DNA of 64,000 nt from Plutella xylostella (lineage: Eukaryota; Arthropoda; Insecta; Lepidoptera; Plutellidae), in the NCBI RefSeq assembly GCF_932276165.1, contig NC_063986.1:880501-944500 (forward strand), read 5' to 3'. The notes beneath the pieces are model-generated. The model ran no database searches and was not told the origin of the DNA. It saw only the letters and a program-made list of their open reading frames with translations. Of this stretch, positions 21,401-34,300 are shown piece by piece (position 1 is the first letter of the stretch; each line of letters opens with the position of its first letter). A program made the position numbers and the translations under genes.

Positions 21401-24400
21401 TATGTAGTAAATGTACAAATTGTGGTATTTTTCTCCTACATCCCGAAAATCACGATATTGTATGATCAAAAAATCGAAAGTTAACGACCAATATAATTAT
21501 TAAAAACCCCATGGGATCGAAACCTAAAAATAGGTGCGACGACGAGCAAAGCGAGGAGGAGCGTGTTAGGTGCACATGTTAATAAAAACCAAAGCGGAGC
21601 GCAGCGAAGCGGAGCGGAGCGTTTTCCAAACAGCGGAAACAATACAAGGCACCAGTTTGCGCTATGTAGGGAGACGCTCCGTCAAAGTTAAAGCCAAACG
21701 AATATTATTACTTTGTATAAACCTATGCCATAGCATTATTAGGCTATTCAAGATTTGGCCATACCATTATTAGGCTAAACAATGTTATGCGAAATAACTT
21801 TTTACTAAACGAGATTTATACCATACGATTTTCGGCGTAACGAGACTTTGACCAAACGTTACTATGCAATACGAGATTAGGCAAAAAAATATTATGCCAA
21901 AAAAGGTAGAACCTATTTTCACAAATATACTTCAGAGAAAATTGACTATAAAATTGTAATCCATGGATAGATGGGTTTTTGTGAACCGGCCATTAAATAT
22001 TATGGTAGTTTTATGTAAGTAATAAATTTATTTTATTTTTGATTAGACTGGGCAATCTTTAATTTAACAAACTATCATTTCTGAAATAAAAGTATCTAAA
22101 GAATGGCGAATGTTAATGAATGCCCAGTCACTTATATGATTTATTTTATTGGTGTTGAGCTTGGGGAAATGTGCATGATATGATAAGTGGTTTATTGCAA
22201 TGTAATTGATTCATTTTGTGAGCCAGTTGCTTTTAATAAGAGGATTCATGCTTTATTTCATTTTGAAAAGATGCGATACTCTAATCATATTACACTAATG
22301 TTTCGGAACTCATTGTGTGTTTCTTTGTTTGACTAACTTCAACTTAAAACAAAATTCATTATTGCAAGATGAAGGCTACTTAAACCATACAGTGATCTTG
22401 TTTAGTTCTGAGAAGCTATTATATCCTACGATATATCCTGAATCTCCGAACATCGAATACTCATAAGGTTTCAAGACAAAACTATGATGTGATGTCGCAA
22501 AAACGACTCCCCCACTCACAGGTGTACAGCGCTAATATCAAATGCCTTATTAATCTGTACAATACCATTTTAATACCCGTTAAACAATCGATTTTAACCT
22601 TTGTGATTATGAAGCCCGAATCCGTCCCACACACAATACTACAATTTCAATGATTGTGTCTCATTTCTCGACAAACCAGACGTTAAACTTTTTGTGGCAG
22701 TGAAAAATTATTGACCTTAGTATTAAATAAATAAATATGTGGGGACATCTCACACACGGCCATCCGACCCCAAGCTAGGCAGAGCCTGTGTTATGGCTAT
22801 CGGACAGCTGATATATCTACACAAATATATAGATAGATAGATATTAAATATAAATATCAACACCCAAGACCCGAGTACAAATATCTGTCTTTAAACAAAT
22901 ATCTGCCCCAGCCGGGAATCGAACCCGGGACCTTCGGCATAGCAGTCAGGGCCACTAACCACTACGCCATTCGACCGTCTAAAACTATTAACTAGTACAC
23001 CCACTAACCCCGTCTCCTCTACAGGTGAAGGTGGAGGGCGACAACGAGCCGATGCCGGTGGCGCCGCGCGAGGAGGGCGTGGTGCCCTTCGTGTTCGTGG
23101 GCACGCGCGAGAACATCGCCAACGCGAAGGTGCTGGTCGAGTACCACGTGGCGCATCTCAAGGTACGACTTCTTCTTCAATCCCGTTACTCCTCCGAGGA
23201 GTCTGGGGCTGACACCAGGCGCTTCCATCCTTCTCTGTCGTGGGCCAGCAAGTTGAGCTCTGGCCACGACTTCCTTTTCTCTCCCTGAAGGTACGTGTTG
23301 ATGATTATTCCTCTAAAGCTGCGTACAGACCGGGCCAACGAACGCCAATGGTTATCCCAACGATGGATATTTATCATACATAATACAGGGCAGATTGCAG
23401 CAACGAAGGTCAACGAAATCTGTTCGTTGGCTTTCGTTGGCCCGGTCTGTACGCAGCTTAACTCAACGAGGAGCATAGGGCCTACATAGTTCTTCTCCAG
23501 ACGTTCTGGGCTCTTTCCTTGGAAACCCGGAAATCATAACACACCCTTACGCCTGGTAAATAAAGTACATTGTCCCTTGAAAGCGAACAAATTGCATATT
23601 AAATGTATAGATTTTCATGCTATATTTTACAAATTATGAGCATCGTTTTCTATTCCCCCTTTGATTAACAATACGAACGTTTGTAGTATTGATTATCAAA
23701 GGCTTTCCCATAAGACATTAGGCGAATGAAGTGACATATTACACTTATTTCAATGTTTAGTATGCATCTTATTTAATTTTGGTTATTATTTTACTTAATT
23801 TTTTGTGACTATATTGTTTACTAACATAGGCTAAGGACACATTGTTACTAACACATTGTATGGATTTGATAATCTGAAAATAAATTGATTTATTATTATT
23901 ATTACTAATTGTATATCCTTGTTATATTCCAGGAGGTGGAACAGCTGCGCGCGGAGAAGCAGGAGATCGACCAGCAGCTGCGCACCGTGCTGACCGGCGC
24001 GCCCTCCGCGCCGCGCCCGCCGCGCGCCGCGCCGCGCCGCCGACACCCGCCCGGTATGTGACGAGGCTAGACTTGGCACCACGGCGTCCTCACTTAGGGC
24101 TATATTTCACCGGGACACCATGGCGGCGCTACCAGTCGCCGCTACCAACAAAATGTATAGAGCGGTTGCGCAACCAAACGCACACCAGGTGGGTAACTCT
24201 CCGTAGAGCTCTATACATTTTGTTGGTAGCGGCGACTGGTTGCGCCGCCATGGTGTCCCGGTGAAATATAACCCTTAGAGCTTGTCCAGGGCTAGTAGTA
24301 GGGGGCGCCGCATTTATGAAGTGATATAGACCTGGTTCAGTAGGGGCGAATTCGCCGCGAATCGTTTCGCGCGAATTCATACGCGCGTAGTTGAGATACT

Positions 24401-27400
24401 AGACATCAATACAATACAATAGAAGCAGGAGATCGACCAGCGGCTGCGCACCGTGCAGACGGGCACCGCCACCCGCCCGGTATGTCACCACACTAGGGTT
24501 TGTGACCTAAAAGAATCAGAAGGGCTAGTCATCGTGCAGCCTCATGAGCGAGCGCGACGGAGAACTTCTGTCACGTCTTAAATGCGCCCCATGCTAGCCC
24601 TTCAGGGTACCCACACATGAACAGATACGACGTCTCGACGTGAAATTCTCGTTTGCAGGTGTTCGAAGGAAGAGCGTGAGAGAGAGGAACGACACAACGT
24701 CGTATCGTGTTTGTGTGTGGTTGTCCTTAGCTAGGAAGAACAGCCGCTGTCGCTGACTACCCAGGGTTCCCCGGACGTTAATAAAACACTGCAAATACGT
24801 CTATTCCGTAAAGAGCATTGTAATTTTTCAAAATGTGTAATTCATAATTTTTGCAAGATACGGGCGGTAGAAATTTGAGGTCATTAGGCCGGTCCACACC
24901 AAACAATCCAACGCAATCCGATCGCGCGTTGGATCGTCTGGTGACATTCATCATCATACCATTTTATCTCCATAACTCTGTGGCACTAACAGTACATTCC
25001 CTCCTCACAGGCGGCCGTCGGCCCGAGTCGGACGCGGAGGAGCGCGGCGGGCGCGGCGAGGCGGGCTACGTGCCCTTCCGCGCGCGGGGCAAGGGGCCGC
25101 CGGCCAACAGGTAATATTGTACTATAAATATGTAAAAACTCCCCTTCGCCTTAGAAAGTTTACCCGTGGGAATTCCGGGATGTTTTAGCCTATGTGTTAA
25201 TCCACGGTGTCTGCTAACTCCATACCAAATTTCATTACAATCGAATCAGCCGTTTAGACCTGATGAGGCATGTGTCTCCTTTATAATATTAGTAGGGTAA
25301 CCTAGCCCTCCAGCTAGATGGGGTGAGGACTTACGAAAGGTGTATTGTAATGATTGGATGCGGAAAGCTATAGATCGCATCCAGTGGCGTGCTACGGGAT
25401 AGGCCTACGTCCAGCAGTGGACTGCTATGGACCTGATACCCATATTACTGGTTCTGCCTAGTTTGGGGTCAGATGGCTGTGTGTGAGATGTCCCAATATT
25501 ATATTATATTGTGTTATAATGAATATTTCCTAATGTTACAGATCGCGTGATCGCGGCGGCGACGGCCCGCGCCGCGGCGGCGGTGGCGGCGGTGGGGGCG
25601 AGGACAGACGCCCCCCGTTAGAGAATGGACGAACTCATCCCGTTAGTATACATACCGAATCTACTTTTAGAGAATATTCCTAGATTCTGCAGTCACTGTA
25701 GGTAGGGGACGCTATAAACGTACGAACAATCATGGCACTTCCATGATGTTAACTCTAGGCGGGAGTATACTTTGACAAGTACAGTAAGACAGGGTGTTTC
25801 AGTGCACATCTGAAAGAATATTTATCGAATGTGCTACCTCGGACACCCTGTATTATTCATATTCATATTCATATTCATTTATTGATAAATAAGCATTACA
25901 GGTCATTAGAATTAACATTAAATTAAATTAATTATCACAATATTATAGTATTAATAATTTCAAATAATTATGTTTAAATGAATACATCGTCCAATCGTCA
26001 TACACGTTGTTAGTAGACACACTAATAATAGGTATGTTAATTAAAATATATATTATTTTAAAGTTATAAAAGTAAGTAGGTACCTATCTTATATTTAATA
26101 CAACATATTATATATGTCGCAGCCGGATCGTATAATCCGCCGTATTACATTACGGCTGGCCGCATTACAACACAGGGCCGCTTTGTAATGCGCCGGATCA
26201 ACGTTTAGCCGCATTGTCATTTCAATACGTTCTTCAATACGGCGGCCCACGTTTAGCCGCATCGTACTACTACTGAATTGTAGGGTAACCATCTCCATAC
26301 TAAGCATGACATTACAGGCGAAGGATTTTTGTAATCATAATAGAGTAAATCTATCATATGGACTTTCATTAAAGTATCAAAATACTGTTAATGGGCACTA
26401 CTCGGATTGTAGGATCTTCGGAATTATTATTCTTCATCATCAACATCACTTCTGGACGTAGGCCTCCCTCAAAGCACACCACTGGATGCGATCTACAGCA
26501 TTCCACATCCAATCATAACCAGCCACCTTTCGCAAGTCGTCACCCCATCTAGCCTGAGGGCGTCCCACACTACGTTTGCCTCGTCGCAGTCTCTTCAAGA
26601 TCAAATAACCTTTGCCGGCCACATTTATATTTTTTGACTCAGTAGTATTATCTGGAAATCCGCCGACCAGCAGAATCCATGGTCACTTTAGCTGATTGAT
26701 GTGCGTTATATCTTTTGTACGGTTTTCACTGTACCGCATTGATCGCAATAGAAATTATTTAATTTCACGTGAAAATTGTTCTTGAAGTACTGTTTACTAG
26801 CATATTTAACACGATTTCTTCGTTTTAATCATCATCAAATATCTGTATCCAACGCCATTATTGTAGTTATGTCAAGCAGCGCCACGAGTGTTAAAAATCA
26901 AAACTAAAATCTTTCAAAGCGGCGGCTAATCTCTCGCCGTATTACATAACGGCCTACCGTATTGAATGACGTATGATGTCGAATACAATCCGGCGCATTT
27001 TCATTCAGCCGTATTCAATACGGCTAAACGTTGATCCGCCGCATTACAAAGCGGCCCTGTCTTGTAATGCGGCTAGCCGTCATGTAATACGGCGGGTTAT
27101 ACGATCCGGCTGCGACATATACATCACTTATGAGTCTAAGAATTCTTGCACAGAGTAGTACGCGTTTTTTAATAGGTGATTCTTAACCATACTGAGGAAG
27201 CTAGTAACTCTCCTGATTTCTTTTATATTATCAGGAAGTTTGTTAAAAATCTGGGGACCCATTACATGTATTGACTTCCCAGTTTTAGATAGGCGGCATT
27301 CAGCAGACCTTAGGTCGTTAGGTCTTCGTGAGGCAAATCTACGATCCCCTGAAGTAAAGTCTGGGAACTCAGTGGGGTTGCGCTTTACATATTTTAGGAC

Positions 27401-30400
27401 TTCTAAAATATAAAGGCACGGCACTTTCAGGATGTGCATGCCGATGAACAGCGGTCGCGCCGGCGCGTCGGCCGGGGCTCCGGCCACGCGGCGAACCGCT
27501 CGCTTCTGCATTATAAATGGCTTATTGCAGTCTGCGGACAGGCCCCATAGGTCTATGCCATAAGTGAGCAAAGAGTGGAAATAACCATAATAGGCAGTTA
27601 ACATATGCTCTTTAGTTAAGGTCGCTGAAAGCCTTGACAGGGCATAGTATGCACTACCGAGCTTGGAGCATACGGCGTCTATATGTTGACCCCACTGCAG
27701 CGCCGAGTCGACGGTGAAGCCCACGAAGCGCACGGCGGCGGCGAGCGGCAGCGGCACTCCGTCCACCACGAGCGCGGGCGCGGCCGTGTCACCGCACGAC
27801 GGCCCACGCAGGGAGAATCTTAGTACTTGGGTTTTCTCCAAATTTAATTGCATCCCATTTGCTGAGAACCATCCAGTGAGACTGTGGATGACTGATTCCA
27901 GGTTCGTGGTCAGCTCCAGGTCATCCTTACCATCCACAATCGCACAGATATCGTCGGCGTACATCAGAAATGTGGCGCGTTCCGAAATTCCCGGCAAATC
28001 GTTCATCAGGATGACAAATAGGGTGTTACCCACGTTGGAGCCCTGCGGGACCGACCTGTTACCAACCGATAGCGGCTCGGATGATTCACCGTCCACCTCC
28101 GTCACCTGCGTTCTGTCGGCCAAAAAGGATTTAAATACCTCGAGTACCTGCCCACGGACGCCATAGTGTTCCAGTTTCGCGATAATGAGGGAGTGATCGA
28201 CCAGGTCGAACGCGCGCGAGAGGTCGGCGAACACGGCGGCGACGCGGCGGCGCGGGCGGCGCTCCAGGCGCGCGAGCAGCTCGCGCTGCAGGCGGCGCGC
28301 GCAGCACACGGTGGAGCGCCCCGGGCAGTACGCGTACTGCTCCGAGCAGAGCGCCTTGTTCCGGTTCAGGAAGCCCATTAACCTGCTGCAGAGGCCTGTC
28401 TCAAATATTTTTGAGATGGCCGGTACGAGTGCGATCGGTCTGTACCGCCCCATCTCAGTCTTGCTTCCCTTACCCTTCCAGACCGGGACGACCCTTATAA
28501 GTTTAAGAGCTGAGGGATATTCTCCCTTAGCTGTGCTTTCATTAAACAGGTTGATTGCCTCTGTGGTCTAGTGGTAGAAGCTTCGCTTCATGACCCAGAG
28601 GTCCTGGGTTCGATTCCCGGGTGGGACCATCAATTTGTGTTTCTAAATTGTGGTTCTAAGTTTGGTTAGGACATAGAAGGCTGATCACCTGTTGTCCGAA
28701 ACAGTGAAACGATCCATGCTGTCGGATGGGCATGTAAAGCAGTCGGTCCTGCGCCTAGCTCTCTCCAGTCGTGTCGGTCAATCCGTCCCATTGGGTTATG
28801 AGAGTGATGGAACAGAGAGTGCTCCTGTGTACTGCGCACACACTTGGGCACTATAATCTACTCCTGCGTAGATGGCTGATCTCAATTGAGATTGGCCGCC
28901 GTAGCCGAAATTCGGCTAGGAGGACATTATTATTATTAAACAGGTTGCAAAGACATGACAGGACAGCATCCGGCAATCTACACAGTAAATCACAAGGGAA
29001 TCCGTAGGCATCTCTAGTGGGTTTCCTCTTTATCTTTTTTAGGATCGATTGTATTTCCTCCATCGTGTAGGGGATAAAGAACATGGAGGAGGGCTCGGGG
29101 CGCACGGCAGCGCGCAGCAGGGCCAGCGCGGCGGGCAGGCGCGGGCGCAGCGCCGTGTCGCGCACCACAGAGATGTAAAATTCATTAAGTAGGCACGCGA
29201 GCTCGCGCGCCGAGCCGGACGGCCCTAATAAACATTTTTGTAAAATAGCCAACGGGTTTGTACTAAGACCTTTGCATGTCTCTGACTTTATAGCAGTCCA
29301 TAACGATCGTGATATGTTAGAACTTTGAGCTATCGATTGATTTATATACTCACGTCGTACCGTTCGCACCTCTTTATGAAATCTAGATTTATACTCTATG
29401 TACAGTTGCATAATATCATCATTTCTAGGATAGTGATCTTTATACATCTGCAACAGTTGCAAAAAATTGTGCATGCGTGAAAGATTCTCGGTCTTCCAAG
29501 AGAATTGTTTAAAAGTCTCTGGGACCTTTTTTATTGGGCAGTGATTATGGAATAGTCGCATTAGTTCTTTTATGAAAACGTTTAAGTTTGTGGAAATGTG
29601 CATCACTGAGCCATTGTTTAATTGTGTCAGATCTAAGTGCGACAAATATTCCAGAAACTGAGTTATATTACTATTAGTTACAGAGCGCTTCTTAATATGC
29701 CTAGTATTGTGGCATTTTTTGAGATATTTTATCTTAAAATAAATACCTTTGTGATCCGAGAGATCCGAGTGTGCGGCGGAGACGTGGGTCCGCGCCGCGT
29801 CCAGGTCGAGGCACGTCGAGGACGCGTCCTGCACGCGCGTCGGGAACCGCACGAGCGACCTCAGGTTCGACTCAGACACAAGACTAAGTAGCTCACGCTT
29901 ACGAGCAGACGGAACAAGTAGGTCAACGTTAAAATCACCCATTAGGAGAATATTACATGATTCGTGAACTATTGAGTCTAACGCTAGCCTAAGCTGCGAC
30001 ATAAAAATATCAAAGTCACCCTCTGTGCAAGATCGATAGACACACAGTATTATCAAATCCAAGTCAACACACTCGATTGCAGTAATTTCACAATGCATTT
30101 CAATAGAATATTTTCGAATATCTGTCCTATCCATCACGTTTACTCGCTTATTAACATAAATACAAACACCGCCGTGGCCGCGGGTGGGTCGGCAGTAACT
30201 AGACACTAAGTTAAAGTTTATAATATTAATCTTATCGATCTCACTTTCTGTCATCCAGTGCTCGGAAAGCAATAAAATCTCACATTCATACATCGTTTGT
30301 AATAAGTATTCGAGTCTTGGAATTTTAATGTCCAGTTTTCGGATGTTTTGGTGTAAAATTCGAAGTGTCGTCCCGGGCGGGTCTGGAGCGGCCCTGGATG

Positions 30401-31255
30401 ATGTTCCAGAAGTGGACGGTGACGGGATACTCCTATTACTGGGCCCGTGGAGTGGGGCATTCGTCAATGCGATTTTTGGAGTCGCCCCGCCGCCACTCTT
30501 GTGAGCCGCGGGGACGTCTTTGAAACCAGTCCGTTAGTTTGACGCCCAGGGGCCATACAACGGGCGATTTGAATCTCGTAAACAGGCTCTCGGGTATGCC
30601 GATTACGAATGATGCATGTCGATCCGTTTTTATTGTTCGTTTCTCCACGAAATAATCATCCGATTTGACTTCCTTATTTAGGAAGTATTTAATATTTTCC
30701 TCTGTCGTTTCGGGTCTAAATGACCAAGCCTGTAGATATTTAATTGTTTCGACCGTTTGAAGCTCATTATCCTCACTGCCCGTTCCGACAATGATAGTCT
30801 GATGTTTTTTCCTTCTTTTGGGTCTGGAAACCGTTTCCCAAGGACCAGCGTCATTATCAGCCTGGTTAGGCATCGTCTGCAGTGTCCGTTCGGTGGCTAC
30901 AGCTCCCGCCGGTTTGCTGGCCGCCGCCGCATAGTCGGCCGGCGCGCGCGCGGCCATTAAATATTAGTGAAGGAAAGTTTTGTTCTAGAGTGTCTGTAAT
31001 CCCCGTCTGTGTAAGGATAGAAAACAGCTAAGAGACTCCGTTTTAGCTACTACTTTTCTACTCGATAAAAAGAACTCACAAATATGGCGTGTCAAGTAAA
31101 ATTCTGGTTGATAAGCCTGCATAAATCTCAAGCCTGTGGCGTGTGTGTTTCAGAGCGGGCGGCGACGCGACGACCGGCGCCGGCAGACGGACGACGAGGG
31201 CTCCGCGCTCGACTCACACGACGTGTCCAGCGCGGACCGAGGTACACACACACAC

Positions 31256-31300
<45 letters not shown>

Positions 31301-34300
31301 TATACACGGCCTTAGGCGTCGGCCACACTGCACGCTAGAGCTCTGAGTTCTGCGTTCTGCAGTAACCTATGTGGTGGCGTTGAATCCTACACACATAAAA
31401 GTGGTGTGACTGCGACTGCTCTCTTGGACGGAATGCAGAACTCAACTAGACCTCCTGCAGTATGGCCGATGCCTTACTGCGAAACTACACAGTGCCTTGC
31501 GGCGATACGACAAGGTGAAATGTTTTCTGTGTGGCGCCACAACGAACCGTGTGTTTCCAAACGATTGATAGTAATGGAAATGCAAAACTTGCGTTATCTA
31601 ATCTAGTAAGGAACAAATTATAGAAGTTAAATGCACAATCTTTTTCGATTGCGTAAATTATCAAAACTTATACTCAGCTCACTCGGGCCCTATTCACTTA
31701 GCACAATGATTTATCTGGGTTTTGTAACCTGAATATAGGAACCACAGTTGTGATGCAATGAATGGTACGACTTTCGCCGAACATACTGGTAGAGAGATGC
31801 CTTTTGGGAAGTACATTTCCACCTCTACTACTTGATCAAAGTTAATATATTAACTCTTCCAAGTCAAGTAAGAAATTACATTAATTATTTTCTCTTAACA
31901 GATGTGCCGCCTGTAGAAGATTCTCTTTCTGCCAGTATGTTGCCAGCCTAAAGGTTTTTCTATTGTGTCCTTTAGTATTTACATAGCTATTGTATTTGTA
32001 GCCATGAATATTTCGGTACAATAATAGAAGAAACAAATAGTTTCTATATCCGTAGATGTAAAAAATCTGAAAATATTACTGAATGTGCTAGTTGAAATGT
32101 AGTTTGTATTTGTAGTTTATTACCTATTTTAAGTATCACATACGTATACCCTATATCCTAAAACCTATATCTTTATTTTTAAGTCTTGCACCCTCTTGCT
32201 ATTTATTACATTTTAATTAGTACATAAAAGTGCTGTAGAATGGATGGGACGGTATAACTTAGAATATAAATAAGTTTTAGGATTATTGTTTGCTTATAAG
32301 TGATGATTTTGCTGATTTAATACTATAGTACTTATTTTTTTAATCAGCATGTTAGCAAACAATAATTCTCAATGGAGGATGGGCTTAGATTGCAAAGTAG
32401 TTACATATTACAATAGTGGTTTGGTCTGGTGACGTGTGATTGGCCTGGTATGTGAAATTTAAGTTTGTGGTGAACATACATTCCTTTACTTACTCCTTTA
32501 AATACTACAATCATAATGAATGAGGAATAAAGTTTTACAGGTCTCCAAAGTAAACTTTCTAAATCCAAAGTTCTTTCATAAATTGACAAATGTGAAATTA
32601 CATACCTTACAGAAATCCATATCAATAATTGCTATCTCAAAAACTAGTCCACATTTAGTTTGACCAACGAATGCTGAAAGCTTAGCCGCATTGAATTGAT
32701 CAGTTTGTTCGGCACAAAGTTCTCTCTCTGGTCTATCAGTTCCTAGCTATATCCACACGGCTGGGGTCATGGGGTGTTGTATGGCGTGCCTGTGTGGGGT
32801 GTGTTCACGAGCAAGCTTGAATTTCCGTGTAGAGTCGGCGTCGTCGGACGAGCGCGGCGGCGGCGAGGCGCGCAGGCGGCGGCGGCGCGCAGGTAACACA
32901 CACACACACGCACACACATATACAGGGTGTTGCAAAAAGGGTATACTAAGCCGAAACCAGCATGTGCAGTAAGCCCGAAACTGAAATCAGAATTTCAAAA
33001 TTCGTGAAAAAAATATTTCATTTTCCATAGAAACTTTGTTGGTCACGTGACTTTTTTACTATGGAGAAAGTTTTTTTTTTCGCGAATTTTGAAATTCTGA
33101 TTTCAGATTCGGGCTTAGATATAACATGCTGCTCATTCTGGTTTCGGCTTGGTATACCCTATTTGCAACACCCTGTATACACTCACAGACACACTATATC
33201 CCATTCCACGGGGAAAAACATCTGACAGAACCCTTATTACATTCGAATAAGGGTAGTTATTGTTTGTGATGTCTTTCCCCGTGAAATGGGATATAAGATG
33301 GTTTATCTTTTATGCCAAGTTTGAAAATATGCAGACACAGGCACATAGATTTTACCACAAGTTGCACGACCACTGCGGACACCCTCAGAGCAAGAGCTAG
33401 TAACTTTTCAATATTTAGTTCTTTATTACTTCTTCATAGCAGATCGGTGACTATATCCCACTCCACGGGGAAAGACTTCTGACAGAACCCTTATTACATT
33501 CGAATAAGGGTAGTTTTTGTTTTTATCAGATGTCTTTCCCCGTGGAATGGGATATAGTGATATATTAGGGTTTGTCACTGTGGTGAAAGGATTGACCAGT
33601 CGATCCGTTCATGATAATTATTTCCTTACAGCTCTTGGTCGGGACCAAATTATTATAATTATAAATCAATACTAGTAATGTTCTACAATATGGAAGTATT
33701 TCATGGCAACACTGTCCACCATCAATTCTGGAACACGCATGTTGTTGTTTGTATTAATATTATTGTAGTTTGTTACCTTATTTATGAATATAAACGTAGC
33801 TTTTATGAGTTAAATCTTTTATGGCTATTATGCATTTATCTATTTTAATATGTATGCATGGTTTTTACATATTCTAATAATGCATGATATCATGTGTATT
33901 TACTTACTTATAACAATCACAAGATGTAAGATTTTCAGATTTGGATAGGGTCTTTTGTTTAATATAGTCATAATTAACAAGAAATCCATTACATTACATT
34001 GTTGTATATTCGATGTATCGTTGTAATTATATCATCTGCTGCAGCTTTGTTACACTGCTAAGTTGCTCAAGTATGTGATTAATATTCTTATAATATAACC
34101 ATGTATTAATTGTTGTCACTTGTAAATAGCAGCAGTTAACATTTATTTATCGTCAATTTTGTATTGTTGGCTGTATCATCGTCACCAATGGCAATACAAA
34201 GTTTCTGAAACTCGTATTGGTTTTAGCAACCGTTATTATTTAGTTCTGCAAATGTTTTAGAAAGTTCATATTGAGAAGACCACTATGAGTTTAAAATAAA

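Larger units (their letters stand above)
25857..31000 (-). mobile_element. Near-complete LINE in Fmr1 intron 12, antisense to the gene
   Basis: A minus-strand non-LTR element with ORF1 (30957-30436), ORF2 (30467 down to 27128) and a 3' tail of repeated gaatat (plus-strand tcatattcatattcatattc near 25858-25880). The 5' end is about 30960-31000. A SINE interrupts ORF2 (28554-28934) and a 1-kb TIR element interrupts the 3' UTR (26115-27117). Without these two insertions it would be about 3.7 kb. It fills most of the 5.5-kb intron between Fmr1 exons 12 and 13. Confidence 0.85.

Noticed and set aside
24423..24479. Alternative Fmr1 exon 10
   Set aside because: Its only plausible acceptor gives a 57-nt phase-0 exon, which would shift the frame into exon 11, and it lacks the conserved start of exon 10.
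28166..28381. Plus-strand Ala/Arg-rich frame
   Set aside because: Antisense to the GC-rich reverse transcriptase region of the LINE.
28559..28627. tRNA gene
   Set aside because: A and B boxes are good, but the 5' and 3' ends do not pair as an acceptor stem, and a SINE body with tail and target duplication follows. The same reasoning excludes 8012-8090 and the heads at 22977 and 45943.
31128..31346. Open frames of alternating His-Thr or Cys-Val residues
   Set aside because: They are translations of the (CA)n microsatellite after Fmr1 exon 13.
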